Positions 29,702 through 37,744 of a stretch of DNA of 64,000 nucleotides are shown here, in pieces. The stretch covers positions 62,001 to 126,000 of the forward strand of contig NZ_JAUIRR010000001.1 of the NCBI RefSeq assembly GCF_030577135.1. The letters are read 5' to 3'. A model generated the notes under the pieces. That model ran no database searches, was not told the DNA's origin, and saw nothing but the letters and a program-made list of their open reading frames with translations. The translations under genes were made by a program, and so were the position numbers. Positions within the stretch are counted from its first letter, which is position 1, and each line of letters begins with the position of its first letter. Origin of the DNA: Sulfurimonas sp. hsl 1-7. Lineage in GTDB: Bacteria > Campylobacterota > Campylobacteria > Campylobacterales > Sulfurimonadaceae.

Positions 29702-30385
29702 ATGGAATTATGTGTAGCATTAGACCTTCCTTCTAAAGAAGAGAACCTTGCGTTAGTTGAAAAAATCAAAAATTACAATGTTTGGCTCAAAGTGGGTCTT
29801 CGAACTTATATTCGTGACGGTGAAGAGTTTTTAAAAGCACTCAAAGATATCAATCCAAATTTTAAAATCTTTTTGGATTTAAAGCTATACGATATCCCAA
29901 ATACTATGGCAGATGCTGCTGAGTCGATCATGGGGCTTGGTGTTGATATGTTTAACGTTCATGCAAGTGCAGGGCGTCGTGCGATGAAAGAGGTTATGGA
30001 TAGACTCTCAAGCTATGAACAACGTCCGATCGTGCTAGCGGTAACTGCTCTAACTTCATTTGCAGAAGATGAGTTCACGGCTGTATATGAGCAGTCTATC
30101 GCTGCAAAGGCTGACCAGTTTGCAAAAGATGCATATGATTGTGGACTTGACGGTGTTGTATGTTCTGCGTTTGAGAGTGCATCGATCAAAAATATTACTT
30201 CAAACGAGTTTATGACATTAACGCCTGGAATCCGTCCATTTGGTGAAGATGCAGGTGACCAAAAACGTGTTGCAGATGTAGCTTACGCACAAGGTGCCGG
30301 AGTTGATTTCATAGTAGTCGGACGTCCTATATATAAAGCTGAAAACCCTGCTGAAGTAGTTGAAAAAATCTTAGAACAGATATAA
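29702..30385 (+). CDS. pyrF: Orotidine 5'-phosphate decarboxylase
   Basis: Converts OMP to UMP, the last step of pyrimidine synthesis. The protein is 227 aa from ATG 29702 ([11 protein letters not shown]), the start matching family members; an ATG at 29684 would add six residues. The catalytic DxKxxD motif is seen as [12 protein letters not shown] near residue 61. The phosphate-binding end GIRPFG and [11 protein letters not shown] are intact. A UUCG-capped hairpin follows. Confidence 0.95.
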   Translation: MELCVALDLPSKEENLALVEKIKNYNVWLKVGLRTYIRDGEEFLKALKDINPNFKIFLDLKLYDIPNTMADAAESIMGLGVDMFNVHASAGRRAMKEVMDRLSSYEQRPIVLAVTALTSFAEDEFTAVYEQSIAAKADQFAKDAYDCGLDGVVCSAFESASIKNITSNEFMTLTPGIRPFGEDAGDQKRVADVAYAQGAGVDFIVVGRPIYKAENPAEVVEKILEQI

Positions 30386-30386
30386 T

Positions 30387-30410
30387 GCTTAAAACTTTCG
30401 AGTTTTAAGC
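30387..30410 (+). terminator. UUCG-capped hairpin after pyrF
   Basis: Ten perfect base pairs (GCTTAAAACT and AGTTTTAAGC) close a TTCG tetraloop right after the pyrF stop. There is no T-run after it, so it may stabilise the 3' end rather than act as a classic terminator. Confidence 0.6.
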
Positions 30411-30431
30411 AAAATATTATATAAACATTAT

Positions 30432-30437
30432 TATAAT
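30432..30437 (+). promoter_or_regulatory. -10 box for tRNA-Ser
   Basis: TATAAT ending 13 bases before the mature tRNA 5' end. Confidence 0.55.
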
Positions 30438-30450
30438 GTCGACCTCCAAA

Positions 30451-30541
30451 GGACAGATGGGTGAGCTGGCTGAAACCACATCCCTGCTAAGGATGCGTAT
30501 GGGTAACTGTACCGAGGGTTCGAATCCCTCTCTGTCCACCA
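30451..30541 (+). tRNA. tRNA-Ser (GCT)
   Basis: The acceptor stem GGACAGA pairs with TCTGTCC (30531-30537). The anticodon stem CATCC/GGATG holds loop CTGCTAA with anticodon GCT (reads AGC/AGU). A long class II variable arm and a T-arm GAGGG/CCCTC with TTCGAAT are present. CCA is encoded (30539-30541). The discriminator base is A, whereas most bacterial tRNA-Ser have G. Its 3' 17 bases are part of the attachment site of the element that follows. Confidence 0.95.
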
Positions 30542-30542
30542 C
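30525..30542 (+). repeat. attL direct repeat
   Basis: TCCCTCTCTGTCCACCAC, the 3' end of tRNA-Ser plus one base. Identical to 41573-41590, so recombination keeps the tRNA intact. Confidence 0.9.
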
Positions 30543-30592
30543 TTGATTGAAAATCCCCCTAAAATAAGCAATTTCAGAGTTCTTAAAACTAA

Positions 30593-30617
30593 GTGTGCAG
30601 TTTTTGTGCAGTAATGT
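30593..30617. repeat. Left-end GTGCA repeats (candidate integrase arm sites)
   Basis: Three GTGCA cores in 25 bp: GTGCAGTTTTTGTGCAG, then GTGCAA a few bases on. The first two recur at 39237 and 41459 in the right-end arms. Direct repeats beside an integrase gene fit arm-type binding sites. Confidence 0.5.
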
Positions 30618-30621
30618 GCAA

Positions 30622-31683
30622 TTATCTATCTAAAAAACTAGCCCTTTTTACATTCTTTTGTGGAATATATCTAGCATATTTTTCTAGTGTCATAGTACTG
30701 TCTTTATGACCCAACATTTGAGAAGTCCAAAGTATATCTTCACCATTCATAAGCATTTGACTAGCAAACGTATGTCTCATTTGATAGAGATTTCTATATG
30801 GAATGTTATGTTCCTTTAAAATCGCTTTCCAATAGTGAGAACTAATCTTGTCACTTCTTGCATAAGGTTTTCCGACATAAGTTTCAAACAAAAAGACACT
30901 TTCATCACTTGCTTGTTCTCTATGTGCTATGAGATAAGGTTTGAGTGCATCAATAATTTCAATGTCTCTAATACTTGCTTTTGTTTTTGGAGCAGTAAAT
31001 AGACCAGCTCTGATACTGTGACGAACATATATCATCCAGTTCTCAAAATCTATATCTTGCCATCGCAAAGCTATTATTTCACCAGTACGTAAACCTGCAA
31101 AGAAACCTATCGCAAAATAAGCTCTGATATGTTCAGGTGCATTATCTAGTATTGTGTACATCTCTTCAACTGTAAAAGGCTTTTTTTCTCTAGTTTCAAC
31201 TACCTTTGGTGGGTCAACAAGTTTAAGATAGTTCTTCTCAATTATCTCCTCTTTATAGGCATCTTCAAAGATACTCATAAGAACTGTTCTAATTGATACT
31301 ACCGTTTTACCTGTTCGAGTATCTAAAAGTTTGTTTTGCCAAAGAAAAAGTTCAGCACGTTTGATTTTATCAATCTGTTTATGACCAAATGTTGGTTGTA
31401 TATGAAGTCTATAAATATCTTCATACTTTTTTTGAGTTAATTCTCTTCTATGATGCTTGTGCAGAGAAAAGCTTAATTTTACAAACTCATCAACAGTTGG
31501 TTTTTCTTCTTTTTCTTCAAAGAACTCACCTAGCACTAATTGTTTTTGGATTTCAGGAATAATTTGTTTTTTTACTAAAGTCCTATTTTTAAAAGTATCT
31601 TCTAGTTTTAAAGACTTTCGTACAAATTTTCCGTCATGTGCAAAGTGTAAATATAGTTTATTGTTTCTTGATTTTATTTTCAT
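30622..31683 (-). CDS. Tyrosine-type site-specific integrase
   Basis: A 353-aa phage-type recombinase. An arm-binding-like N-terminus (residues 1-45) is followed by a core-binding helical domain (about 65-155) and the catalytic domain. Visible catalytic residues: Arg in GFFAGLRTGEIIALRW, a QMRHTFASQML box II (Gln where His is commonest), GHKDSTMTLEKYARY with the late His and the Tyr nucleophile. I choose ATG 31683, preceded by TAGGA; a TTG at 31728 would place the start in an inverted repeat. It sits beside attL in tRNA-Ser, transcribed toward the tRNA. Confidence 0.93.
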   Translation of the reverse strand: MKIKSRNNKLYLHFAHDGKFVRKSLKLEDTFKNRTLVKKQIIPEIQKQLVLGEFFEEKEEKPTVDEFVKLSFSLHKHHRRELTQKKYEDIYRLHIQPTFGHKQIDKIKRAELFLWQNKLLDTRTGKTVVSIRTVLMSIFEDAYKEEIIEKNYLKLVDPPKVVETREKKPFTVEEMYTILDNAPEHIRAYFAIGFFAGLRTGEIIALRWQDIDFENWMIYVRHSIRAGLFTAPKTKASIRDIEIIDALKPYLIAHREQASDESVFLFETYVGKPYARSDKISSHYWKAILKEHNIPYRNLYQMRHTFASQMLMNGEDILWTSQMLGHKDSTMTLEKYARYIPQKNVKRASFLDR

Positions 31684-31713
31684 TTTTAAAATTCCTAAAA
31701 ATTTAAAAACCAA

Positions 31714-31742
31714 ATAATACGGACTCAAGAAAGTCGTATTAT
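31714..31742. promoter_or_regulatory. Inverted repeat upstream of integrase
   Basis: ATAATACGGACT and AGTCGTATTAT face each other with a one-base difference in arm length, 30-60 bp before the integrase ATG. The arm is the reverse complement of AGTCCGTATTAT found at 39303 and 41524 near the right ends, so integrase or excisionase probably binds it. Confidence 0.5.
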
Positions 31743-31763
31743 AGGCTATTATTTTTTAAAGGT

Positions 31764-32087
31764 TTATTTTTTGATTGAGGCAACCACATCATCAATAATT
31801 TGAATAGTACTTTGAAAGTCAAGTTTTTCGGGAGTATTTAATACCCAATCATCAATTTTCTCTTTGTCAAATAAGAGTCTGTTCTCTTTACGATAATAGT
31901 GTTCTCCCTCTATGAAAATAACATCAACCATTTTATAGATTTTATCTTTTCCAAATGTGAGATATTCGCTTAACTCTTTTACACTTAACCATCTTTTATC
32001 AGAGTTGGTACTTGTATTTTTTAGCTCTTCTATTAAGTCAAATAGTTGAGGAATTAGTTCTAAATTATTAAATGCTTCATAATTCAT
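31764..32087 (-). CDS. Excisionase-like helix-turn-helix protein
   Basis: A 107-aa protein with a MerR/AlpA-type winged HTH at about residues 32-80: WLSVKELSEYLTFGKDKIYKMV, then a wing containing HYYRKENRLLFDKEKIDDWVL. Such small proteins next to an integrase act as excision directionality factors or as activators of integrase expression. It lies 10 bases after the Rep stop and about 80 bp before the integrase, on the same strand. Confidence 0.75.
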   Translation of the reverse strand: MNYEAFNNLELIPQLFDLIEELKNTSTNSDKRWLSVKELSEYLTFGKDKIYKMVDVIFIEGEHYYRKENRLLFDKEKIDDWVLNTPEKLDFQSTIQIIDDVVASIKK

Positions 32088-32097
32088 ATTCCACCAC

Positions 32098-33429
32098 CTA
32101 AAAAGGAAATTCCTGTTGAAGATGTTTGCCTCTTGACTCTAACTCTATACAAGCTAATTGATGCTTTTTAATAAGAACATGTAAATCTAAATCAGGCTCA
32201 TTCATAGACACTTCAATCATTTTTATATACTTCTCTAGTTCTAAGTCTGTAAGTTCCGTAATATTGATTTCACTAGCTACTGTTTCATAAACAATTTCTA
32301 GTTCTTGAGATTGCGTTTGAGATATTTTTATATCTTCATATTTAGGCTTTAAAGTTCTCTCAAATGCTTGAAGTACTTCTTCATAAAACTGTTCATCTAC
32401 AACTCCACCATGTATATAGTGTTTACGAGCTAAAGATATATGCTCTTTGATAGCATCTTCAATTGTATATGTATAACTCTTTCTCTTGATACGTTCCAGT
32501 GGTGTATCAACTGCTAAGAAGTCTTTGAGTTTGTAAGACTCTTTAAGATGCTGCCAAAGTGGATGCATCTCTGCTTTGTATCTGTTGGAACTCTTTATTG
32601 AATTGTTTGAGATAGTTGATAAATCAACTAGTCGTATATTTTCCATACACTCACTAAAGAGCTGTTCTGCTTTTCCTAAGAGTTCATCTACTGTTGTGAT
32701 GTTGTAAGTCTTTAAATACTTCCTATGTAGTTCAAATTCAACATTGAATATAGCTTCATTCTCAATAAAGTCATGGTTAGCAAAGTACTCATACATCAAC
32801 TCTTTTTTCTTGGAGCTTTTAAGTTCTTCTCTTTTGTCATAAATACGAAGTAAGAAAGGCTCTTTGCCTATGTAGAGAGTTTGAAGTTTATACTTTGAAG
32901 CTACTTCTTTGGAGTGAGTTGTATATCTTCTTTTTCTGCTTACAAACATATCTTTAGTAAGCCAAGATAAATCACTTTGAACAAAGATATTTAAATCAAC
33001 CCTTGTTATTGGTCTATATCCGCTTGAAACCTCTTTAAAGAGTTCATCTATATAGCTTAGAATTGATTTTAATCCTAATGTATAAATACCTATACCTAAG
33101 AGCTGTATTTGAATATCATTTAAAGCTCTGTTTGTCATATAGTCTTTAAAGCCTACTTTGAAATAATCATCTATATGTGTGAACCAGTAGAACCCTTGAG
33201 CTTTACCGTTGTATTCAAACACTTGATTGTTTATTGATACTTTTAAATCTCTGTATTCATAAGAGATTTCTCTTTTATCGAATCTGCTCTTTGCATCTTC
33301 GAGTTGGTCTAATATATCTAGGAACATATTGTCGTAGTTGTCATTAGATTCATAGAAGTAGTAAAGAGTATCTATTCCACAAATTACACGAGGTAAAAGT
33401 GTGGATATATTGTTATTGTTTTCCATCAT
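32098..33429 (-). CDS. Rep_trans-type replication initiator (RstA-like)
   Basis: A 443-aa protein resembling the Rep_trans/RstA replication initiators of filamentous phages and rolling-circle plasmids. Supporting stretches are QGFYWFTHIDDYFKVGF (about residues 77-93), ITRVDLNIFVQSDL (about 140) and LQTLYIGKEPFLLRIYDKREE (about 183-203), the IG-x(n)-RIYDK pattern of the family. The last 150 residues are helical and acidic without a known domain. Upstream is a hairpin-rich gap and an 85-aa ssDNA-binding-like gene, the expected neighbours of such an initiator. Family assignment is by motif only. Confidence 0.7.
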   Translation of the reverse strand: MMENNNNISTLLPRVICGIDTLYYFYESNDNYDNMFLDILDQLEDAKSRFDKREISYEYRDLKVSINNQVFEYNGKAQGFYWFTHIDDYFKVGFKDYMTNRALNDIQIQLLGIGIYTLGLKSILSYIDELFKEVSSGYRPITRVDLNIFVQSDLSWLTKDMFVSRKRRYTTHSKEVASKYKLQTLYIGKEPFLLRIYDKREELKSSKKKELMYEYFANHDFIENEAIFNVEFELHRKYLKTYNITTVDELLGKAEQLFSECMENIRLVDLSTISNNSIKSSNRYKAEMHPLWQHLKESYKLKDFLAVDTPLERIKRKSYTYTIEDAIKEHISLARKHYIHGGVVDEQFYEEVLQAFERTLKPKYEDIKISQTQSQELEIVYETVASEINITELTDLELEKYIKMIEVSMNEPDLDLHVLIKKHQLACIELESRGKHLQQEFPF

Positions 33430-33452
33430 TTTTCCTTGTAAATATGTTAAGA

Positions 33453-33545
33453 ACCGAGTATTACCAAGAATACTCGGTAAACTTAACCGCTGTTCGATAC
33501 GCTTTCTCTCTCTTGTCGTAATGCCGACAAGCCGAGCCGAACGCT
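33453..33545. other. Hairpin-rich intergenic region, candidate rolling-circle origin
   Basis: The 139-bp gap between rep and the ssb-like gene holds two strong hairpins: ACCGAGTATT/AATACTCGGT (33453-33478, 6-nt loop) and CTTGTCG/CGACAAG (33512-33531, loop TAATGC), the latter enclosed by GTTCG/CGAAC (33492-33496 and 33538-33542). It is more GC-rich than the surrounding DNA. Structure and location fit a replication origin or packaging-type signal. Confidence 0.5.
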
Positions 33546-33568
33546 TCTCTCACTGCGAATTTGTTAAT

Positions 33569-33826
33569 CTAGATTCCGTAGAAACTACACTTGCCTATGA
33601 TTCCAACTTCAACCTCTACTGTTGAACCTACTTTGTCCTTATAGAGATTGTATTTATCTTTTGGGATAGAGATATCTATCAACTCATTTTTAATTTCACC
33701 ATTACGAAGAGTAATTGTTTCTAAGAGCTGGAGCTTTACTTTGCCCGCAACTGTAGAACCGTCTTCTTTTGTAAAATCTGCACTTGTAAATATATGCAGA
33801 AGTTTTGCTTTTTTATAAGTTGCCAT
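33569..33826 (-). CDS. Small ssDNA-binding-like protein
   Basis: An 85-aa beta-rich protein, with strands such as KAKLLHIFTSADF, AGKVKLQLLETITL, NELIDISIP and STVEVEVGIIGKCSFYGI. Size, predicted OB-like strand pattern and position directly upstream of a Rep_trans initiator resemble the gene V/RstB-type ssDNA-binding proteins of filamentous phages. No diagnostic motif proves it. AAAAGGATTC gives a good ribosome-binding site. Confidence 0.6.
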   Translation of the reverse strand: MATYKKAKLLHIFTSADFTKEDGSTVAGKVKLQLLETITLRNGEIKNELIDISIPKDKYNLYKDKVGSTVEVEVGIIGKCSFYGI

Positions 33827-33968
33827 TTTTGAATCCTTTTGGCATGAAATGAAAACTTATACGCGTAAAGAAACACCGAGATGTTTTTTGAATATCAATT
33901 GACAAGTAGTATTGTTTCACATGTAGGATGTTTTATGAAAGAGTTATTCTTCAGGTTAAAAAAGAATT

Positions 33969-35066
33969 TTATATTTTTTTCTGAACTAATCCGAAAAGTT
34001 TTATACGCACCATTTTTTGGTAGTATGAGAGGGGTGTATCTAAAAATTTATTGAGAAAATATTTTCTCATAAATTTAGGAATATATTTTGGAACTAAACT
34101 ATTTTTTCCTAAAAAGTAGAACTTAAACCTATGTATTTGTTTATTAGTGAGTTTTGAATCGCATTCAAAGAGAGGAAAATTATAAATAATGTTTTTTACA
34201 TAGGCTTCTTGTACTATACCAGTAAAGTTTTGATAGGGTTTTTCAGTGTTAAAAGTATAATCAATTAACTTTCCAATTTCTTCTTTGAGTTTTGTATCTG
34301 TTGTTTTTGTGGATAAGTCAGCTTTAGAGATATTATGTTTATACAAACTATATATTTGAATAGCTACACTTTTATAAATTTGATTAGATGTTGCATGACC
34401 TATACGAAAAAATTCAAATAAATCTTGAAAGAGTTTTAAATCTTCTTTATCTTTTTTCTTTTTCTTAGGAAAATAATCTTCCATTGGAAGTAAGGCATAC
34501 AGCATAAGATAAAAGTTTATAAACAATGTATCATGTTTTTTTAATTTAACAATGAATTTACGAAGACGAACTTCATTTCTTGCTATTTTTGTTAGAAGTT
34601 TATCTTCATTTTTAGATTCTAGTTTTTTAATATAGTGGTCTATCAAGCTATCTAATGAAGCATTTTTATTGGATTCATAGTAAGAAATTTTTTTGTCTTG
34701 AGCTGTTACTTGCTCTAAATGTTGGAGAGCTTCGTGAGCTAGAGATAATATATGAAAAATATATTTAATTCCTACAAATTGAGGGTTTTGTTTTTCAGAG
34801 TCAAAAATAACAATTTTATCAAAACTACTAAAGTATTCTAATGTTTTGATACATTCCTCTTGATAATCTTCTTGGACAGTATATTTTTGAAGAAAGTTTT
34901 GCCATTCTTCACGAATACTTTCTCCATCTTCTGATGTTAGGTCTTCTTTTAACTTATAGTGTTTGTTTTGAAATAAAAGTTCAAATAACTTTGATGAAAA
35001 AATAAATACGAGCATTATAATTGGAAACCAAATTATAAATTTAATTATAATATTAATGTATTTCAT
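33969..35066 (-). CDS. Membrane-anchored hypothetical protein, partner of AAA/TOPRIM
   Basis: A 365-aa protein with one N-terminal membrane helix (about residues 7-31) and a long helical cytoplasmic part rich in Lys and Glu, including a KKKKKDKED run near residue 203. It matches no family I recognise. It starts 47 bases after the AAA/TOPRIM stop and is surely co-transcribed, so the two may form a two-gene unit with a nucleotide-driven enzyme and a membrane-bound helical protein. The C-terminal 100 residues are aromatic-rich and basic. Confidence 0.7.
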   Translation of the reverse strand: MKYINIIIKFIIWFPIIMLVFIFSSKLFELLFQNKHYKLKEDLTSEDGESIREEWQNFLQKYTVQEDYQEECIKTLEYFSSFDKIVIFDSEKQNPQFVGIKYIFHILSLAHEALQHLEQVTAQDKKISYYESNKNASLDSLIDHYIKKLESKNEDKLLTKIARNEVRLRKFIVKLKKHDTLFINFYLMLYALLPMEDYFPKKKKKDKEDLKLFQDLFEFFRIGHATSNQIYKSVAIQIYSLYKHNISKADLSTKTTDTKLKEEIGKLIDYTFNTEKPYQNFTGIVQEAYVKNIIYNFPLFECDSKLTNKQIHRFKFYFLGKNSLVPKYIPKFMRKYFLNKFLDTPLSYYQKMVRIKLFGLVQKKI

Positions 35067-35113
35067 AATTATCCAAAATTTTAATTCCTTTATATAGGTA
35101 GCTTTATTTTTAT

Positions 35114-36892
35114 TTATTGAACTTTGAGAAAATCTTCTATAATGTCAATAATATATTGAAAGTTTTCAAACTCTTCTTGTTGAGCGTTTTCACAAATCCA
35201 TTCACAGATTTCTACTTTTTTCCCATTAACTATTTTTAAATTTTTTTCTTCACCACCAATTACTTGGTATTGAAAACAATCTTTTTTAGCTTCTTTTAAT
35301 TGGTCTATAAAAGTTTTATGAAATAAGTTTTCAATACCATGTTGTAATGGATTTTCATCATATTGCTTCATCTTTCTTACATAAAGAAGGTTGTTAATAG
35401 TTTCATCTGCTACATTCTCTTCTGGATCATTAAGTAATAACACCTTTTGTTTTACAAAACCTATATTTGATTTAATAAAGTTTTTTGCATTCTTTAAAGC
35501 AAAATTATTTGAGTTTTTTGTACCTGTTCCTGTATCTTCTCCAATTATATCAATATCAAAATTCTGTAAGTCTTTTTCTTTAGCAAATAGTTGATAAGCT
35601 TTTTGAATATATTTTACATCTGTTGGACCTTCAACAAACACTATAGGCTTATTGAGTTCTTGTATTTTAATATTCATATCGGCTTCATACTTTTGAGTAT
35701 CTTTCAATACTTTATAAGCATTTTCAAATTCAGAAAATCTTTCTGCTGTTATAACTTCTCCATTTGGCATGTTCCTTATTTCAAAGTTGTTTTCTCCCAA
35801 AACATTTTTCATACCTAGTATAAATAATGGGGAGTGTGTAGTAATAATAAATTGTACTTTTGGAAAGAGCCGTATAAGTTCAGGTAAAACAGCATTTTGT
35901 AAATCAGTATGTAAATGAACATCTATTTCATCAATTGCAACTATTCCTCGTATATCTGTTGTTAATTTTGGAGGTTTGTCACCATGACGAATTATATTAA
36001 TAAATAGGTTAAGTAAAATTGATTCACCCAATGAAAGGTTATCAATACTTGGTAAGACAGTCTTTACTGGTTCTAAACTCTCTCCAACTTCTACTATACT
36101 CACTCTATAACCACCTCTAGGACCTATTCCAAAACGTATATTGTCTTTTTTCTTAATCTTCCTTAATATACTATTGATATTATTCCAAGTAACTTGGTCG
36201 ATTGTATTTGCTCTATTATTTGTAAAATCAAGGACCAAATCCATTAAGTAAGCTTTATTTTCTTTTGTCGAAGAAATAATTTCTATTTCTTTACCAAGTA
36301 CTCCTGTATAGTTCACTTTATCTTCAAATCTCTGCTTATCTTTAAAGATTTCATTTTTCCAAAAAGGTTCTTCGTATCTATATGCTGGTTGAAATATATG
36401 AACCTCCTGAATCCATTCTTTTTCTAGATTTTCCTTTTTTATAGTATCATGAATCACTATTTCATGCTTTTGGTTGCCATTTTGACCATTAGGAGATAGA
36501 GAATAGTCAGCTATAGCACTTGTAAAATCCTGTTTTGTTACATTACCTATTTTGTCAAAATATTCTATTTTCTGATTTTCAGAATCAACAAAACTAAGTA
36601 GTGAAAAACCTTTATCTTTTCCTATCTGTAAGTTAATTGCTCCAGAAACTTTATAATAATTTCTTCCTTCTGCTCCTTTGATACCGACATCATGAAATAA
36701 GTTACTCCCAATTTCATAAAGACTATCTATTATTTGTGATTGAAACATGGTTTTTCCTGCGCCATTTTCACCAACTAATAGTAGAGGTTTTGGATTTCCA
36801 TTTTCATTGAATGGTAGTTGTATTGACAGTTCATCAATTGGGCCAATATTTTTAATAGCTATATTTTTGAGGTACAAGGTTGCTCCAATCAT
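35114..36892 (-). CDS. AAA ATPase with TOPRIM-like domain (OLD-family-like)
   Basis: A 592-aa protein. An ABC/SMC-type ATPase occupies residues 1-400: Walker A GENGAGKT (41-48), signature LSLGES (286-291), Walker B IVAIDEID (317-324) and switch TTHS (351-354). The C-terminal TOPRIM-like domain has KPIVFVEGPTDVKYIQ (acidic Glu at 421) and LLLNDPEEN (about 486-493). This layout is that of OLD-type and GajA-type phage-defence nucleases. No UvrD-like helicase (GajB) is adjacent, so it is not a standard Gabija locus. Its partner is the membrane protein just downstream. Confidence 0.85.
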   Translation of the reverse strand: MIGATLYLKNIAIKNIGPIDELSIQLPFNENGNPKPLLLVGENGAGKTMFQSQIIDSLYEIGSNLFHDVGIKGAEGRNYYKVSGAINLQIGKDKGFSLLSFVDSENQKIEYFDKIGNVTKQDFTSAIADYSLSPNGQNGNQKHEIVIHDTIKKENLEKEWIQEVHIFQPAYRYEEPFWKNEIFKDKQRFEDKVNYTGVLGKEIEIISSTKENKAYLMDLVLDFTNNRANTIDQVTWNNINSILRKIKKKDNIRFGIGPRGGYRVSIVEVGESLEPVKTVLPSIDNLSLGESILLNLFINIIRHGDKPPKLTTDIRGIVAIDEIDVHLHTDLQNAVLPELIRLFPKVQFIITTHSPLFILGMKNVLGENNFEIRNMPNGEVITAERFSEFENAYKVLKDTQKYEADMNIKIQELNKPIVFVEGPTDVKYIQKAYQLFAKEKDLQNFDIDIIGEDTGTGTKNSNNFALKNAKNFIKSNIGFVKQKVLLLNDPEENVADETINNLLYVRKMKQYDENPLQHGIENLFHKTFIDQLKEAKKDCFQYQVIGGEEKNLKIVNGKKVEICEWICENAQQEEFENFQYIIDIIEDFLKVQ

Positions 36893-37072
36893 TTAAAATT
36901 AAATTTAGTTGTTTTTAGTTTGCTATTATATCAAAGTTGTATATAGCATTTATGTATATTTTGAAAATTAAAAGATTAAAAGGTGCCATCAAAGGGAAAA
37001 AAAGAACTTTCATCATCTTTGTATTCTTTAAAGTTTTTTTTAATTTGGCATCAAGAAAGCGGATTATTTTAA

Positions 37073-37093
37073 TGTATAATTAATAATTATACA
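37073..37093. promoter_or_regulatory. Perfect 21-bp palindrome, candidate operator
   Basis: TGTATAATTA and TAATTATACA around one central A, in the 244-bp gap between the divergent AAA/TOPRIM and small membrane protein genes. It contains TATAAT on both strands, so it may be a promoter-operator. The rest of this gap shows no gene. Confidence 0.45.
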
Positions 37094-37136
37094 TTTATTA
37101 TAAGATTTTACAAATTTATAAAAGTAGGAGTAAGAA

Positions 37137-37550
37137 ATGTTAGGAATTACCTTGATGTATGTAGTTGTTAAGTTGAATTTTTATGCTTTTAAATATCATA
37201 ATATAGATTTAAATAAAGAGGATAGAGCATATAGAAGAAGAAATATGTTGGTAACTTTTGGTTCAATAGCCGGAATTCTTACATCATATGGATTTACTGA
37301 GGGTATTGTTAACTATTTATATAATGAAGTTAATCCTGTATTTTCTCCTTTTTTTATGTTATTCCATTTTTTAGTGGGTGCAGGAGTTGCTATTGAAGCA
37401 ATGGGTACCTTCTTATTATTTTCTTGGATTTTTGAACGATTTTCTTGTAGTCTTCCAAACGTTTTAGTAGTTTGGCTTGTGTATTTAAATTTTGTATTTA
37501 AAAAAGCATATAAGGTAATTAGAAAATATTATCTAATTATATTCAATTAA
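37137..37550 (+). CDS. Small hypothetical membrane protein
   Basis: A 137-aa protein with three or four membrane helices (about 2-18, 40-62, 68-102, 105-122) and a basic tail. It is not recognised as a family. GTAGGAGTAAG is a strong ribosome-binding site for ATG 37137. It is divergent from the AAA/TOPRIM gene across a palindromic operator candidate and is part of the element cargo. A membrane effector or immunity role is conceivable, but nothing in the sequence shows it. Confidence 0.65.
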   Translation: MLGITLMYVVVKLNFYAFKYHNIDLNKEDRAYRRRNMLVTFGSIAGILTSYGFTEGIVNYLYNEVNPVFSPFFMLFHFLVGAGVAIEAMGTFLLFSWIFERFSCSLPNVLVVWLVYLNFVFKKAYKVIRKYYLIIFN

Positions 37551-37642
37551 TTCAAGTTCATAAAAAGTGTGCGGTTACTTATGAATCACAAAGTATAATG
37601 AGATTATTTTATATATGGGATTTAACTGGGTGCGATGATGAT

Positions 37643-37744
37643 GACTGATGAAGGATTTGAACCTTCTTCTCACCCTTGTCAAAATAGTACAAATACCACT
37701 TTACCAAAGACGGGTGCACATTGAAACCGCAATGCTAATCAGTC
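37643..37744 (-). ncRNA. tRNA-like RNA with 36-nt anticodon loop
   Basis: On the minus strand the 102 bases fold as a full tRNA cloverleaf: acceptor GACTGAT/ATCAGTC (7 bp), 2-nt spacer TA, D-stem GCAT/ATGT (one G-T pair) with a 10-nt loop containing GG, 1-nt spacer, anticodon stem CACCC/GGGTG (5 bp), 4-nt variable loop, T-stem GAAGG/CCTTC with loop TTCAAAT (consensus). The only break is the anticodon loop, 36 nt instead of 7 (37676-37711). No CCA is encoded. The HEPN-like gene's TGA stop lies inside the acceptor 5' strand, so the RNA would be cut from that mRNA. It could be a functional decoy or sensor, or a tRNA gene disrupted by 29 nt. Confidence 0.65.

Noticed and set aside
33969-36892. 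Gabija (GajA-GajB) or PARIS system
   Set aside because: No UvrD-like helicase is adjacent, and I see no clear DUF4435 AriB-type domain; only the general ATPase/TOPRIM layout is shared.
37643-37744. Calling this a normal tRNA-Val (GAC)
   Set aside because: The anticodon loop is 36 nt, position 14 is T not A, and no CCA is encoded; the identity depends on an assumed intron.
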